From: Streptomyces bicolor
GTDB lineage: Bacteria > Actinomycetota > Actinomycetes > Streptomycetales > Streptomycetaceae
Direction: 5' to 3'
NCBI RefSeq assembly: GCF_000719285.1
Contig: NZ_JOFS01000002.1
Coordinates: 124,001-188,000, forward strand
Length of the DNA stretch: 64,000 nucleotides
The notes under the pieces were generated by a model, which saw only the letters and a program-made list of their open reading frames with translations, searched no databases and was not told the origin of the DNA. Numbering within the stretch: the stretch's first letter is position 1; each line of letters starts with the position of its first letter. Positions 8,115-16,510 of this stretch are shown in pieces. Both the position numbers and the translations under genes were made by a program.

Positions 8115-8627
8115 ATGACCATTCACAGTGCCGTGCATGTGCGACCGGCCACCCCCGACGACCGTCCCACCATCGAACGCCTCTGGCTTCTGTTCCGGCA
8201 CGACATGTCCGAGTTCGGCGGGCAGTTGCCCAACCCGGACGGGACGTTTCGGAAGGAGTGGCTGGAGGCGGCTTTCGCCGGTGGTGGCGGCTGGGTGCCG
8301 TATCTCTTCAGCAGGGGGGAGCAGCCCGTCGGGTTCGCCTTTGTGCGGGCGGTCGGTGGCCCTGTCCGTGTGCTCAACAGCTTCTTCGTCGTGCGGGGAG
8401 CGCGACGGGCCGGAGTCGGGTTGTGGGCCGTGCGGGAGGTGGTGCGGCGGCACCCCGGGGATTGGGAGGTCGCTTTTCAGGACGGCAATCCGGGCGCCGT
8501 ACGTTTTTGGCGGCGGGTCGCCGAGGAGCTTGCCCCGGGGTGCTGGACCGAGGAGCGCAGGGCGGTGCCGGACCGGCCCGACCTGGCCCCTGACGTCTGG
8601 CTCTCGTTCAGATACCCAAGTCCTTGA
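8115..8627 (+). CDS. GNAT-family N-acetyltransferase
   Basis: A 170-aa cytoplasmic acetyltransferase of the GNAT fold. VHVRPATPDDRPTIERLW is the usual beta1-alpha1 start; LNSFFVVRGARRAGVGLWAV contains the V-x-x-x-x-R/G-x-G/A acetyl-CoA pyrophosphate-binding loop (near residues 92-103); EVAFQDGNPGAVRFWRRV is the C-terminal motif with the Asn-Pro-x-Ala signature. The acceptor cannot be predicted. The stop overlaps the convergent bcp gene by 20 bases. Translation may be controlled by the leader hairpin at 8069-8113. Confidence 0.82.
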   Translation: MTIHSAVHVRPATPDDRPTIERLWLLFRHDMSEFGGQLPNPDGTFRKEWLEAAFAGGGGWVPYLFSRGEQPVGFAFVRAVGGPVRVLNSFFVVRGARRAGVGLWAVREVVRRHPGDWEVAFQDGNPGAVRFWRRVAEELAPGCWTEERRAVPDRPDLAPDVWLSFRYPSP

Positions 8628-9075
8628 TGATCTTCGCCACGTGCCCCGTCGCCCGCACGTTGTACAGGGCGCGCTCGACCTTGCCCTCCTCGTCCACGAC
8701 GATCGTGGAGCGGATGACGCCCATGTAGGTCTTGCCGTAGTTCTTCTTCTCGCCGTAGGCCCCGTAGGCCTCGGTGACGGACTTCTCCGGGTCCGCGAGC
8801 AGGGTGATCTTCAGGGACTCCTTGTCGCGGAACTTGGCGAGCTTCTCCGGCTTGTCTGGGGAGACGCCGATGACGTCGTAGCCGGCGCCGGCCAGGAGCT
8901 CCAGGTTGTCCGTGAAGTCGCAGGCCTGCTTGGTGCAGCCGGGGGTCAGGGCGGCCGGGTAGAAGTAGACGATGACCTTGCGGCCCTTGTGGTCCGACAG
9001 GGACACCTCGTTGCCGTCGGCGTCGGGCAAAGTGAAGGCGGGGGCCACGTCCCCCGGCTGGAGTCGCTCGCTCAT
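8608..9075 (-). CDS. bcp: Thiol peroxidase of the Bcp/PrxQ family
   Basis: A 155-aa thioredoxin-dependent peroxidase that reduces hydrogen peroxide and organic hydroperoxides in the cytoplasm. The peroxidatic Cys is in AALTPGCTKQACDFTDN (Cys near 47), and a second Cys five residues later is the resolving residue of PrxQ-type enzymes. The upstream LQPGDVAPAFTLPDADG and downstream VIGVSPDKPEKLAKFRDK are family hallmarks. It starts at ATG 9073-9075. It overlaps the GNAT gene tail to tail. Confidence 0.93.
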   Translation of the reverse strand: MSERLQPGDVAPAFTLPDADGNEVSLSDHKGRKVIVYFYPAALTPGCTKQACDFTDNLELLAGAGYDVIGVSPDKPEKLAKFRDKESLKITLLADPEKSVTEAYGAYGEKKNYGKTYMGVIRSTIVVDEEGKVERALYNVRATGHVAKIIKDLGI

Positions 9076-9170
9076 CGAACCAGCGTAACCGGGGAGCCTG
9101 ACGGTGCGGTTCGGCGTGGAGCTGACAGACTGTCCGGAAACAGCATCAGCTTCACTTCGGAGGCCGTACG

Positions 9171-9500
9171 GTGGCGGACACGTCGGACACCAGAACCCCG
9201 GCGCAGATCGAGGCGGACATCAGGGCCCGCCGCGCAGCGCTGGCCGAGACGCTCGACGAGATCGGGGTGCGGGTGCACCCGAAGACGATCGTCGGCGACG
9301 CCAAGGCCAAGGTCGTGTCGAACATCGACCACACGCTCGGACGGGCCTACGTCGGGGTCAACCGGGCCGTGAGCGATGTCAAGGGAAAGTTCATCCACGA
9401 GGACGGGGCGCCCCGCCTGGAGCGGATCGTGCCCGTCGCGCTCGTCGCCGTCGGCCTCGTGGGGCTGCTGGCGCTCGGCACCCGGCGCCGCAGGGGCTGA
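9171..9500 (+). CDS. DUF3618 membrane protein
   Basis: A 109-aa protein with an N-terminal charged helical region (TPAQIEADIRARRAALAETL, characteristic of DUF3618), then a middle region with several Lys/Asp residues, and one C-terminal membrane segment (about residues 87-103) ending in a positively charged RRRRG tail. Predicted tail-anchored in the cytoplasmic membrane, N-terminus inside. The GTG start at 9171 follows a GGAGG-like site. Function unknown; the family is often found with other small envelope-associated genes in actinobacteria. It is divergent from bcp. Confidence 0.82.
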   Translation: MADTSDTRTPAQIEADIRARRAALAETLDEIGVRVHPKTIVGDAKAKVVSNIDHTLGRAYVGVNRAVSDVKGKFIHEDGAPRLERIVPVALVAVGLVGLLALGTRRRRG

Positions 9501-9567
9501 GGGCTGTGTCCGAGTGACGGCGGACCCGGCGGCGTACGGACGCGGCGAAGGCAGGTAAGTTCGAGGC

Positions 9568-9924
9568 GTGAGCGCCAACAGAAACGAGCACAGCACCCAC
9601 CACGACAAGCTGCCCATTCGGATGCTGCACGACCGTGTACTCGTGCGGCAGGACACCAGCGAGGGCGAGCGGCGTTCCGGTGGCGGCATCCTGATCCCCG
9701 CCACGGCGGCGGTCGGCCGTCGGCTGGCCTGGGCCGAGGTCGTCGCGGTGGGGCAGAACGTACGGACGGTGGAGCCCGGCGACCGGGTCCTGTTCGACCC
9801 CGAGGACCGTGCCGAGGTCGAGGTGCGCGGGGTCGCGTACGTGCTCATGCGCGAGCGCGATCTGCATGCCGTGGCCGCAGACAGGTTCGAGGGGTCGGAG
9901 GACTCGACCGGCCTCTACCTCTGA
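9568..9924 (+). CDS. GroES-family co-chaperonin paralogue
   Basis: A 118-aa cpn10-fold protein: PIRMLHDRVLVRQDTSEGERRSGGGILIP is the classic GroES N-terminal strand with its mobile loop, followed by GRRLAWAEVVAVGQNVRTVEPGDRVLF and YVLMRERDLHAV. It is longer than GroES (about 100 aa) because of an N-terminal His/Asn-rich extension and a C-terminal extension (FEGSEDSTGLYL). There is no groEL next to it, so it is a standalone paralogue rather than the main co-chaperonin. The GTG start at 9568 follows GAGG. A terminator follows. Confidence 0.85.
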   Translation: MSANRNEHSTHHDKLPIRMLHDRVLVRQDTSEGERRSGGGILIPATAAVGRRLAWAEVVAVGQNVRTVEPGDRVLFDPEDRAEVEVRGVAYVLMRERDLHAVAADRFEGSEDSTGLYL

Positions 9925-9935
9925 ACGACGGTTCG

Positions 9936-9967
9936 AAAGGGCTGGTGAGCCTTGTCACCAGCCCTTT
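9936..9967 (+). terminator. Terminator after the GroES paralogue
   Basis: AAAGGGCTGGTGA and TCACCAGCCCTTT form a perfect 13-base-pair stem with a six-base loop and a short T run. It isolates the riboswitch-SMR unit downstream. Confidence 0.85.
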
Positions 9968-9996
9968 TCGTTGTTCTTTGCTACCTTTGCAAGGAA

Positions 9997-10038
9997 CCCG
10001 ACGAGACGCGCCGTACCGGGTGAAGGCAAAGACGACGC
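9997..10038 (+). ncRNA. Guanidine-III riboswitch (ykkC-III) upstream of SMR gene
   Basis: The 42-base stretch begins CCCGACGAGACGCGCCGTAC and ends GACGACGC. By memory it aligns almost base for base with the Thermobifida fusca guanidine-III aptamer: the CGACGAG element, the CGCCGTACCGGGT core and the AAGACGACGC tail are present, with compensating changes in paired positions. The class folds into a pseudoknot that binds guanidinium and turns on exporters of the SMR family. The start codon of an SMR gene lies 36 bases downstream, so regulation is probably at translation initiation (the GAAAGGTG site at 10061). Confidence 0.88.
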
Positions 10039-10074
10039 ACCGCCAGGTTTCCGTCTTTGCGAAAGGTGCTCGTC

Positions 10075-10395
10075 ATGGCCTGGGTTCTGCTCGTCGTCGC
10101 CGGTCTGCTGGAAGTCGGCTGGTCGATCGGGATGAAGTACACGGACGGCTTCACCCGGCTCGTCCCCAGCCTGTTCACCGGCGTCGGCATCGTCGCCAGC
10201 ATGCTGCTGCTGTCGTACGCCGCGAAGTCCCTGCCCATCGGTACCGCCTACGGCGTCTGGGTGGGCATCGGCGCGGCCGGCGCGGCGGTGGTCGGTATGG
10301 CGGTGCTGGGGGAGCCGGTCACCGCCGCGCGGATCTTCTTCGTCTGTCTGCTGCTGGTCGCCGTGGTGGGGCTGAAGGCGACCAGCGGTCACTGA
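10075..10395 (+). CDS. SMR-family guanidinium exporter (Gdx/SugE-type)
   Basis: A 106-aa four-helix protein of the small multidrug resistance family. It begins MAWVLLVVAGLLEVGWSIGMKYTDGF, with the essential membrane Glu (near residue 13) in the AGLLEVGWSIGMK context typical of SugE/Gdx rather than EmrE. GTAYGVWVGIGAAGAAVVG is the conserved helix-3 stretch. These proteins work as antiparallel dimers and export guanidinium in exchange for protons. The start at ATG 10075 follows GAAAGG and gives the family length; a TTG at 10057 is unlikely. The guanidine-III riboswitch upstream supports the guanidinium substrate. Confidence 0.9.
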   Translation: MAWVLLVVAGLLEVGWSIGMKYTDGFTRLVPSLFTGVGIVASMLLLSYAAKSLPIGTAYGVWVGIGAAGAAVVGMAVLGEPVTAARIFFVCLLLVAVVGLKATSGH

Positions 10396-10411
10396 TGCGG
10401 TCGGCCGGCGG

Positions 10412-12793
10412 TCACTGATCCTCCCCGCCCCCGGTTCCCGAGGACCCTCCTCCGCCGCTGTCCGTGCCGCCGGAGGAGGTGTCTCCGCCCGTGCTGCCGC
10501 CGGTGTCCATCCCGCCGATGATCTCGCCGGTCGTGCCGCCGCCGGAGGTCGTGCCGCCGTCGTCGCTGCCGCCGGTCGTCGTGTCGCCCGTGGTGCCGCC
10601 GTCGGTGGTGGTCCCTGCGTCGGTGGTGCCGCCGGTGGTCGTGTCGCCGGTGGTGCCGCCGTCCGTCTGGCCCGGGGTCTCGCCGCCGGTCTGGCCCTCG
10701 CTGTCCTGGCCGCCGGTGGTCGTGTCCCCGGTGGTGCCGCCGTTGTCCTGGCCGCCGGTTTCGGGGTCGCCCTTGGTCGGGTCGGTCGTCGGGTACTGGG
10801 GCACCTCCGCTCCCTCCTGGAGTTCCAGGTCGAAGTCGGTGACCGGCTTGCCCTTCAGGGCCTCCTCGGTGAACTGGGCCCAGATCGCGGTGGGCGGGCC
10901 GCTGCCGTTCATGCGCTCCGCGCCCAGCGCGCCGTACAGGGGCTTCTGTTCGGCCGTGTCGGGGTCCTGGCCCATGACGGCGACGACGGTGGCGAGCTCG
11001 GGGGTGTATCCGGCGAACCAGGCGGCCTTGTCGTTCTCCGCCGTGCCCGTCTTGCCGGCCGCCGGACGGCCCGCGGCCTGGGCGGGGGTGCCGGTGCCGT
11101 TCTCGACGACGCTCTGCAGGACCGAGGTGGTGGTGTCGGCGGCCTCGCGGCTGATGACCTGGGTGGTCTTGCGCTTCGGCAGTTCGATGACGTCGGCGCC
11201 GTCCTTGGTGACCCGCTCGATCATGGTGTACGTGCCGTGCCTGCCGTGGTTGGCGAGGGTCGCGTAGGCCTCCGCCATGTCCAGGACGCTGGCGGTGGCG
11301 GTGCCGAGTGCGACGGACGGGACGCCCTGGAGTTCGGGGGTGTCGGTGGGCAGGCCGAGCTCGATCGCGGTGTCCTTCACCTTTTCCGGGCCCACGTCCA
11401 CGGCCATCTGCGCGTACACCGAGTTGACGGACTTGTCGGTGGCCGTGCGGACGCTGATGTCGCCGTAGGAGACCTGGTCCTCGTTCTCGGGGGCGTAACT
11501 GCCGCCCGACCAGCCCTGGACGGGGCGCTTGTTGGTGCCGTCGTAGATCGTGTTCGGGGTGATCGGGCGGCCGTCCTGCGTGGTGGAGTCGTTCTCCACG
11601 GCAGAGGTGAACACGAACGGCTTGAAGGTGGAGCCGACCTGGTAGTCGCGGCGGGTGGCGTTCGGGGTGTACTGCTTCACGTAGTCGATGCCGTTGTACA
11701 TCGCGACGACCTTGCCGGTCTTCGGGTCGACGGAGGCGCCGCCCGCGCGGACGTAGGTGTCGACCTTGTTGTTCTTCTTGTCCAGCTTGGAGATCAGCTG
11801 GTCGTTGACGGCGTCGACGAAGGCGTCCTGCTTGTCCTTCTGCAGCGTGGTGGTGATGCGGTAGCCGCCGGCCTCCAGGTCCTCCTCGGTGGCGATCTTG
11901 TTCTGGATCAGGTAGTCCTTCACGATCCGCACGATGTACCCGCGCTGCCCGGACAGGTTGGTGGAGACCGTGGCCTCCTTGGGCATCGGGAACTTCATGC
12001 CCGCCCGTTCCTTCTCGGGCAGCCAGCCCTTGGTCACCATGCCGTCCAGGACGTAGTTCCAGCGGGCCACGGCCGCGGCCTTGTTCTCCGGGTGGGCGAC
12101 GACGTCGTACTCGCTGGGCGCGTTGACCAGCGCGGCCAGATAGGCGGCGCGGGCCGGGTCGAGGTCCGCCGCGTCGATGCCGTAGTAGGCCTGGGCGGCG
12201 GCCTGGATGCCGTAGGCGTTGCGGCCGAAGAAGCTGGTGTTGAGGTAGCCCTCGAGGATCTCGTCCTTGCTCTTCTCGCGGTCCAGCTTGATCGAGATGA
12301 AGAACTCCTTCACCTTGCGGGTGACGGTCTGTTCCTGGCGCAGGTAGTAGTTCTTCACGTACTGCTGGGTGATCGTGGAGCCGGACTGCTTGCCCTTGCC
12401 GGTGGCCGTGTTCCAGGCGGCACGGAGCATCGCCTTGGGGTCGATCGCGGACTCGGTGTAGAAGTCGCGGTCCTCGGCGGCGAGGATCGCGTGCCGGCCG
12501 TCCTTGGAGATCTGCCCGAGGGTGACGTTCTCCCGGTTGACCTGGCCGTCGCGGGCGATCACGGAGCCGTCGGCGTACAGATAGACGTTGGCCTGCTTGG
12601 TGGCGAGGGCGTTGGCCGGCGGGATCTTGACCATGGAGTAGCCGAGGAAGAACAACCCGAACAGCAGCAGCGCGCCGATGACGAACGTGCCGAGCACCGT
12701 CCGCCAGGTCGGGATGATCCGCCGCCAGCCGGTCCGTTTCGACCGCCCTGATCGCTGGGCCGGCTGCTGTGGCGGCTGCTGCTCGTCGCTCAT
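10412..12793 (-). CDS. Bifunctional penicillin-binding protein (class A PBP)
   Basis: A 793-aa peptidoglycan synthase. The cytoplasmic N-terminus is followed by one membrane anchor (about residues 33-55). The GT51 glycosyltransferase domain has AAEDRDFYTESAIDPKAMLR (catalytic Glu region) and GSTITQQYVKNYYL. The transpeptidase domain has STFKPFVF (SxxK active-site Ser), SVNSVYAQ (SxN) and GKTGTAENDKAAWFAGYTPE (KTG). The last 110 residues are a low-complexity Gly/Thr/Asp/Ser tail outside the membrane. It acts in cell-wall assembly. ATG 12793 is 12 bases from AGGAG; a GTG at 12802 is only three bases away, so the start is uncertain by three residues. It corresponds to SCO2897 by position (recalled). 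Confidence 0.92.
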   Translation of the reverse strand: MSDEQQPPQQPAQRSGRSKRTGWRRIIPTWRTVLGTFVIGALLLFGLFFLGYSMVKIPPANALATKQANVYLYADGSVIARDGQVNRENVTLGQISKDGRHAILAAEDRDFYTESAIDPKAMLRAAWNTATGKGKQSGSTITQQYVKNYYLRQEQTVTRKVKEFFISIKLDREKSKDEILEGYLNTSFFGRNAYGIQAAAQAYYGIDAADLDPARAAYLAALVNAPSEYDVVAHPENKAAAVARWNYVLDGMVTKGWLPEKERAGMKFPMPKEATVSTNLSGQRGYIVRIVKDYLIQNKIATEEDLEAGGYRITTTLQKDKQDAFVDAVNDQLISKLDKKNNKVDTYVRAGGASVDPKTGKVVAMYNGIDYVKQYTPNATRRDYQVGSTFKPFVFTSAVENDSTTQDGRPITPNTIYDGTNKRPVQGWSGGSYAPENEDQVSYGDISVRTATDKSVNSVYAQMAVDVGPEKVKDTAIELGLPTDTPELQGVPSVALGTATASVLDMAEAYATLANHGRHGTYTMIERVTKDGADVIELPKRKTTQVISREAADTTTSVLQSVVENGTGTPAQAAGRPAAGKTGTAENDKAAWFAGYTPELATVVAVMGQDPDTAEQKPLYGALGAERMNGSGPPTAIWAQFTEEALKGKPVTDFDLELQEGAEVPQYPTTDPTKGDPETGGQDNGGTTGDTTTGGQDSEGQTGGETPGQTDGGTTGDTTTGGTTDAGTTTDGGTTGDTTTGGSDDGGTTSGGGTTGEIIGGMDTGGSTGGDTSSGGTDSGGGGSSGTGGGEDQ

Positions 12794-13043
12794 GTCGTGC
12801 ACAGACTCCTGTTATACGTCTTTACGGACGTACGTTCCCGTACGCCTCGTACGCCTACTGCGCCCCCATTGAAGACTCTCGCACCGGTCGTTCCGTTCCC
12901 GGAAACCGGCGGGCGTCCGCGGAAAGTGAGCGGACTCTCTCGCCGGCGTCCCCGGAGATCCCGTCCCGGAAATCCGCTGGCAGCTCTCCTCGTGCGCGCA
13001 CTAGGCTCCTGCGCTTCGGTGTCGGGCGCGGGCGAGGAGGGCC

Positions 13044-13850
13044 GTGGATGTGGGATCGGGGCGGTTGTACTTAGCCGTCGCGGTGGGCGGGTTCAGACGA
13101 TACGCGACATATCGGGCGGCTACGGCGGCCGGTGTGTTCACCAACACCGTCTTCGGCGTGATCCTCGTCTACACGTATCTGGCGCTGTGGGACGAGAAGC
13201 CGCACCTCGGGGGCTACGACCAGGCGCAGGCGGTCACTTATGTGTGGCTGGGGCAGTGCCTCTACGCCACCTTGGCCATCCAGGGCGGCGGCGCGGAAAA
13301 AGACCTGATGGAGCGTATCCGCACCGGGGAGATCGCCGTCGACCTGTACCGGCCGGCCGACCTCCAACTGTGGTGGCTGGCGGGCGACATGGGGCGGGCG
13401 CTGTTCCAGATGCTGGGGCGGGGCGTGATCCCGTTCGCGTTCGGCGCGCTGTTCTTCCCGATGGCCCTGCCGACGGAGTTCACCGCCTGGGCGGCCTGTC
13501 TGGTCGCGCTCCTGCTGGCGATGCTCGTCAGCTTCGCGATCCGCTATCTGGCGGCGCTGAGCGTGTTCTGGCTGCTGGACGGCATGGGCGTCAACCAGGT
13601 CATGATGATCACCGGAATCTTCTTCTCGGGCATGGTGCTGCCCCTGAACGCCTTCCCCGGCGTCTTCGGCGACATCGTGCGGGTACTGCCCTGGGCGGCG
13701 CAGATCCAGATGCCGGCGGACGTGCTGATGGGGGAGACCGATCCGCTCGCGGCGTTCGCCTTCCAGGCGGCGTGGGCGGTGGTGCTGCTGGCGGCGGGGC
13801 GGCTGCTGCAGTCGGCGGCGACCCGGCGGGTGGTGGTGCAGGGTGGCTGA
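13044..13850 (+). CDS. ABC-2 type transporter permease, first subunit
   Basis: A 268-aa membrane protein with six predicted hydrophobic segments, starting FRRYATYRAATAAGVFTNTVFG and including a GAEKDLMERIRTGEIAVDLYRP cytoplasmic loop that is characteristic of the paired ABC-2 permeases (DUF990-like group). GTG 13044 follows GGCGAGGAGG. Its last eight bases overlap the second permease gene, so the two are translationally coupled and with the ATPase form one exporter. The cargo is unknown; related actinobacterial systems are annotated as drug or lipid exporters without proof. Confidence 0.85.
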   Translation: MDVGSGRLYLAVAVGGFRRYATYRAATAAGVFTNTVFGVILVYTYLALWDEKPHLGGYDQAQAVTYVWLGQCLYATLAIQGGGAEKDLMERIRTGEIAVDLYRPADLQLWWLAGDMGRALFQMLGRGVIPFAFGALFFPMALPTEFTAWAACLVALLLAMLVSFAIRYLAALSVFWLLDGMGVNQVMMITGIFFSGMVLPLNAFPGVFGDIVRVLPWAAQIQMPADVLMGETDPLAAFAFQAAWAVVLLAAGRLLQSAATRRVVVQGG

Positions 13851-14664
13851 GCGGAACGCTCTGCTCGACGGGCTGCGGGCCTACCGGCTGATCGCCGGGA
13901 TGTGGGTGCGGTCCAGCATGACCTACCGCACCTCCTTCGTGGTCACGGTGTTCGGCAACCTGCTGGTGACCGGCCTGGACTTCGTGGCGATCCTGCTGAT
14001 GTTCTCGCAGGTCGACTCGCTGGGCGGCTGGTCGCTGGCCGAAGTCGCCTTCCTGTACGGGCTGTCGGTGACGGCGTTCGGGATCGCCGACCTGGTGCTC
14101 GGCTCGATGGACGTCCTGGGCGCCCGGATGCGCGACGGCTCGTTCGACACGCTGCTCGTGCGTCCCGCACCGGTGCTCGCCCAGGTCGGCGCGGACCACT
14201 TCGCGCTGCGCCGACTGGGCCGGATCACCCAGGGCGCGGTCGTCCTCGGGTACGCGCTGGTCGCGGTGGACGTCGACTGGAGCGCGCCGAAGGTGGTGCT
14301 GGTGCCGGTGATGGTGGTCAGCGGTGCGGCGATCTTCTCGGCGGTGTTCGTGGCGGGCGCGGCCTTCCAGATCTTCGCGCAGGACGCCGCCGAGGTGCAG
14401 AACGCGTTCACGTACGGCGGGACCACGCTGCTGCAGTATCCGCCGACCGTGTTCGGCAAGGACCTGGTGCGCGGGGTGACCTTCATGCTGCCGCTCGCCT
14501 TCGTCAACTGGGTGCCCGCCGCCTATGTGTTGGGGCGGCCGTACCCGATCGGCCTGCCCGAGTGGACGGCCTTCGCCTCGCCGCTGGTGGCGGCGGTGTG
14601 CTGTGCGCTGGCCGGTCTGGCGTGGCGGACCGGGCTGCGCTCGTATCGGAGTACGGGGAGTTAG
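13843..14664 (+). CDS. ABC-2 type transporter permease, second subunit
   Basis: A 273-aa membrane protein with about six hydrophobic segments and MRDGSFDTLLVRPAPVLAQV, the counterpart of the GEIAVDLYRP loop in the first permease, which contacts the ATPase in this family. It starts at GTG 13843 inside the end of the first permease gene. The ATPase gene begins nine bases after its stop. The second permease probably heterodimerises with the first. Confidence 0.85.
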   Translation: MAERNALLDGLRAYRLIAGMWVRSSMTYRTSFVVTVFGNLLVTGLDFVAILLMFSQVDSLGGWSLAEVAFLYGLSVTAFGIADLVLGSMDVLGARMRDGSFDTLLVRPAPVLAQVGADHFALRRLGRITQGAVVLGYALVAVDVDWSAPKVVLVPVMVVSGAAIFSAVFVAGAAFQIFAQDAAEVQNAFTYGGTTLLQYPPTVFGKDLVRGVTFMLPLAFVNWVPAAYVLGRPYPIGLPEWTAFASPLVAAVCCALAGLAWRTGLRSYRSTGS

Positions 14665-14673
14665 GGGCAGCTC

Positions 14674-15660
14674 ATGCAGGACGACGCGTTCATCGAACTC
14701 GACGGTGTCGAGAAGGTCTTCGACGTGCGTAAGAAGACGGGGTTTCTGAAGCGGGAGCGGCGGCAGGTGCGGGCCGTCGACTCGATCTCCTTCACCGTCG
14801 CGCGCGGTGAGATGGTCGGCTACATCGGCCCGAACGGCGCCGGCAAGTCGACCACGATCAAGATGCTCACGGGGATTCTGACGCCGAGCGCGGGCCGGCT
14901 CCGCGTGGCCGGCATCGACCCCTCCCGCGAGCGCAAACGGCTCGCGCACCGTATCGGGGTGGTGTTCGGGCAGCGTACGACGCTGTGGTGGGACCTGCCG
15001 CTGATCGACTCGTACAAGCTGATGCACCGCATGTACCGCATTCCGGACGGGCGTTACCGCGAGAACCTGGAGCGCCTGGTGGAACTCCTGGACCTGGGCC
15101 CGCTGTTGGACGTCCCGGTGCGTCAGCTCTCCCTCGGCCAGCGGATGCGCGGGGACATCGCGGCGGCGCTGCTGCACGATCCCGAGGTGCTCTACCTGGA
15201 CGAGCCGACGATCGGGCTCGACGTCATCTCCAAGGCGAAGGTGCGGGAGTTCCTGCGGGAGGTGAACGCCGAGCGCGGCACGACGGTGCTGCTGACCACG
15301 CACGACCTGCAGGACGTCGAGCAGTTGTGCTCACGGGTGATGGTCATCGACCACGGGCGGCTGATGTACGACGGTCCGCTCGCCGGGCTGCACGAGGTGG
15401 GGGAGAGCGAGCGCACCCTCGTGGTCGACCTGGAGCGCGAGCTGCCGCCGATCGAGGCGGCGCCGGCGCGGGTGGTGAAGGTGGAGGGGCCGCGGCAGTG
15501 GCTGGCGTTTCCGGCGGGCGAGTCGGCGGCGGTGCTGGTGGCGCGGATCGCGGCGGAGTATCCGCTGGTGGACCTGTCGGTGCGGGAGCCGGACATCGAG
15601 GCGGTGATCGCGAAGATGTACGGGGAACAGGCGGAGAAGGCTCAGCGGGCGGTCTCGTAG
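14674..15660 (+). CDS. ABC transporter ATP-binding protein (exporter)
   Basis: A 328-aa ATPase. Walker A is GPNGAGKSTTIKML (near residues 51-64), the Q loop region is GVVFGQRTTLWWDLP, the signature is LSLGQRMRG, Walker B is VLYLDEPTIGLD, and the H loop is LLTTHDLQDVEQL. A C-terminal domain of about 80 residues follows (RTLVVDLERELPPIEA onward), as in DrrA/CcmA-like exporters. With the two upstream permeases it forms a complete ABC-2 exporter. It starts at ATG 14674. Confidence 0.93.
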   Translation: MQDDAFIELDGVEKVFDVRKKTGFLKRERRQVRAVDSISFTVARGEMVGYIGPNGAGKSTTIKMLTGILTPSAGRLRVAGIDPSRERKRLAHRIGVVFGQRTTLWWDLPLIDSYKLMHRMYRIPDGRYRENLERLVELLDLGPLLDVPVRQLSLGQRMRGDIAAALLHDPEVLYLDEPTIGLDVISKAKVREFLREVNAERGTTVLLTTHDLQDVEQLCSRVMVIDHGRLMYDGPLAGLHEVGESERTLVVDLERELPPIEAAPARVVKVEGPRQWLAFPAGESAAVLVARIAAEYPLVDLSVREPDIEAVIAKMYGEQAEKAQRAVS

Positions 15661-15718
15661 AGACTCGTGGAGAACGCTCTCGTAGCCCCCGGGCAGGGTT
15701 GCTCGTAGGCTGCTGTAC

Positions 15719-16411
15719 ATGACCGACGATGCCCCGGAGCTGCGTGCCTCCGACGCCGATCGTGAACGAGTCGCCGAGGTCCTGCGGGACGCCCTCGCGG
15801 AGGGGCGTCTCGACATGGAGGAGTTCGAGGAACGCCTGGACGCGACGTACAAGGCTCGGACGTACGGTGAGCTGGCGCCGATCACCCGGGACCTGCCGGT
15901 CGGGACGGTGGCCGTGCCGAAGGCCGACATGATGAAGAAGCCCGGTTCCCTGGAGGGGAGTTGGGGTGATCGGATCGTCGGCGGCGAGGGGTCGTCGACG
16001 TGGGGTGTCGCCGTGATGGCGGGGTTCCAGCGCAAGGGGCGGTGGACGGCGCCGAGGCGGTTCAACTGCTTCGCCTTCTGGGGCGGCGGGGAGATCGATC
16101 TGCGGGAGGCGAACTTCGCGGACCGGGAGATCGAGATCAACTGCGTCGCGATCATGGGCGGGGTGCAGGTGATCGTGCCGCCCGGGGTCGAGGTGGTGGT
16201 GCGGGGGATCGGGATCATGGGGGGCTTCGATCACCGTGAGGACGGGGTGCCGGGGGATCCCGGGGCGCCTCGGGTGATCGTGACCGGGTTCGCCTTCTGG
16301 GGTGGGGTCGGGGTCGAGCGGAAGATGACGCGGGCGCAGCGGCAGGAGCTTCGCGAGGAGCGGCGGCGGGAGAAGCTGGAGCGGAAGGCTGGGCGGCGGG
16401 AGCTTGACTGA
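15719..16411 (+). CDS. DUF1707 protein with LiaF-like C-terminal domain
   Basis: A 230-aa protein. Residues 5-57 are a DUF1707/SHOCT-like helical domain (LRASDADRERVAEVLRDALAEGR, RLDATYKARTYGEL). The C-terminal half resembles the beta-rich cell-wall-active-antibiotic response domain of LiaF (INCVAIMGGVQVIVPPGVEV and GIGIMGGFDHR), and it ends in a Lys/Arg/Glu-rich tail. No clear membrane segment is present. Relatives sit near cell-envelope stress genes, so a role in envelope homeostasis is possible but not shown. ATG 15719 follows the ABC operon after a 58-base gap. Confidence 0.78.
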   Translation: MTDDAPELRASDADRERVAEVLRDALAEGRLDMEEFEERLDATYKARTYGELAPITRDLPVGTVAVPKADMMKKPGSLEGSWGDRIVGGEGSSTWGVAVMAGFQRKGRWTAPRRFNCFAFWGGGEIDLREANFADREIEINCVAIMGGVQVIVPPGVEVVVRGIGIMGGFDHREDGVPGDPGAPRVIVTGFAFWGGVGVERKMTRAQRQELREERRREKLERKAGRRELD

Positions 16412-16431
16412 GGTGCCGTTGGCTGTGTGCT

Positions 16432-16451
16432 GCCCGGCGTTGCGGCCGGGC
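16432..16451. terminator. Short convergent terminator candidate
   Basis: GCCCGGC and GCCGGGC with a six-base loop, between the convergent DUF1707 and SGNH-hydrolase genes. Short, but placed where a terminator is expected. Confidence 0.45.
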
Positions 16452-16510
16452 GGTGGGTCGCGCAGCCCGGCGCTGCGGGGTGCCGCCAGGTCAGGCCGCC
16501 GCCCGTGCCT

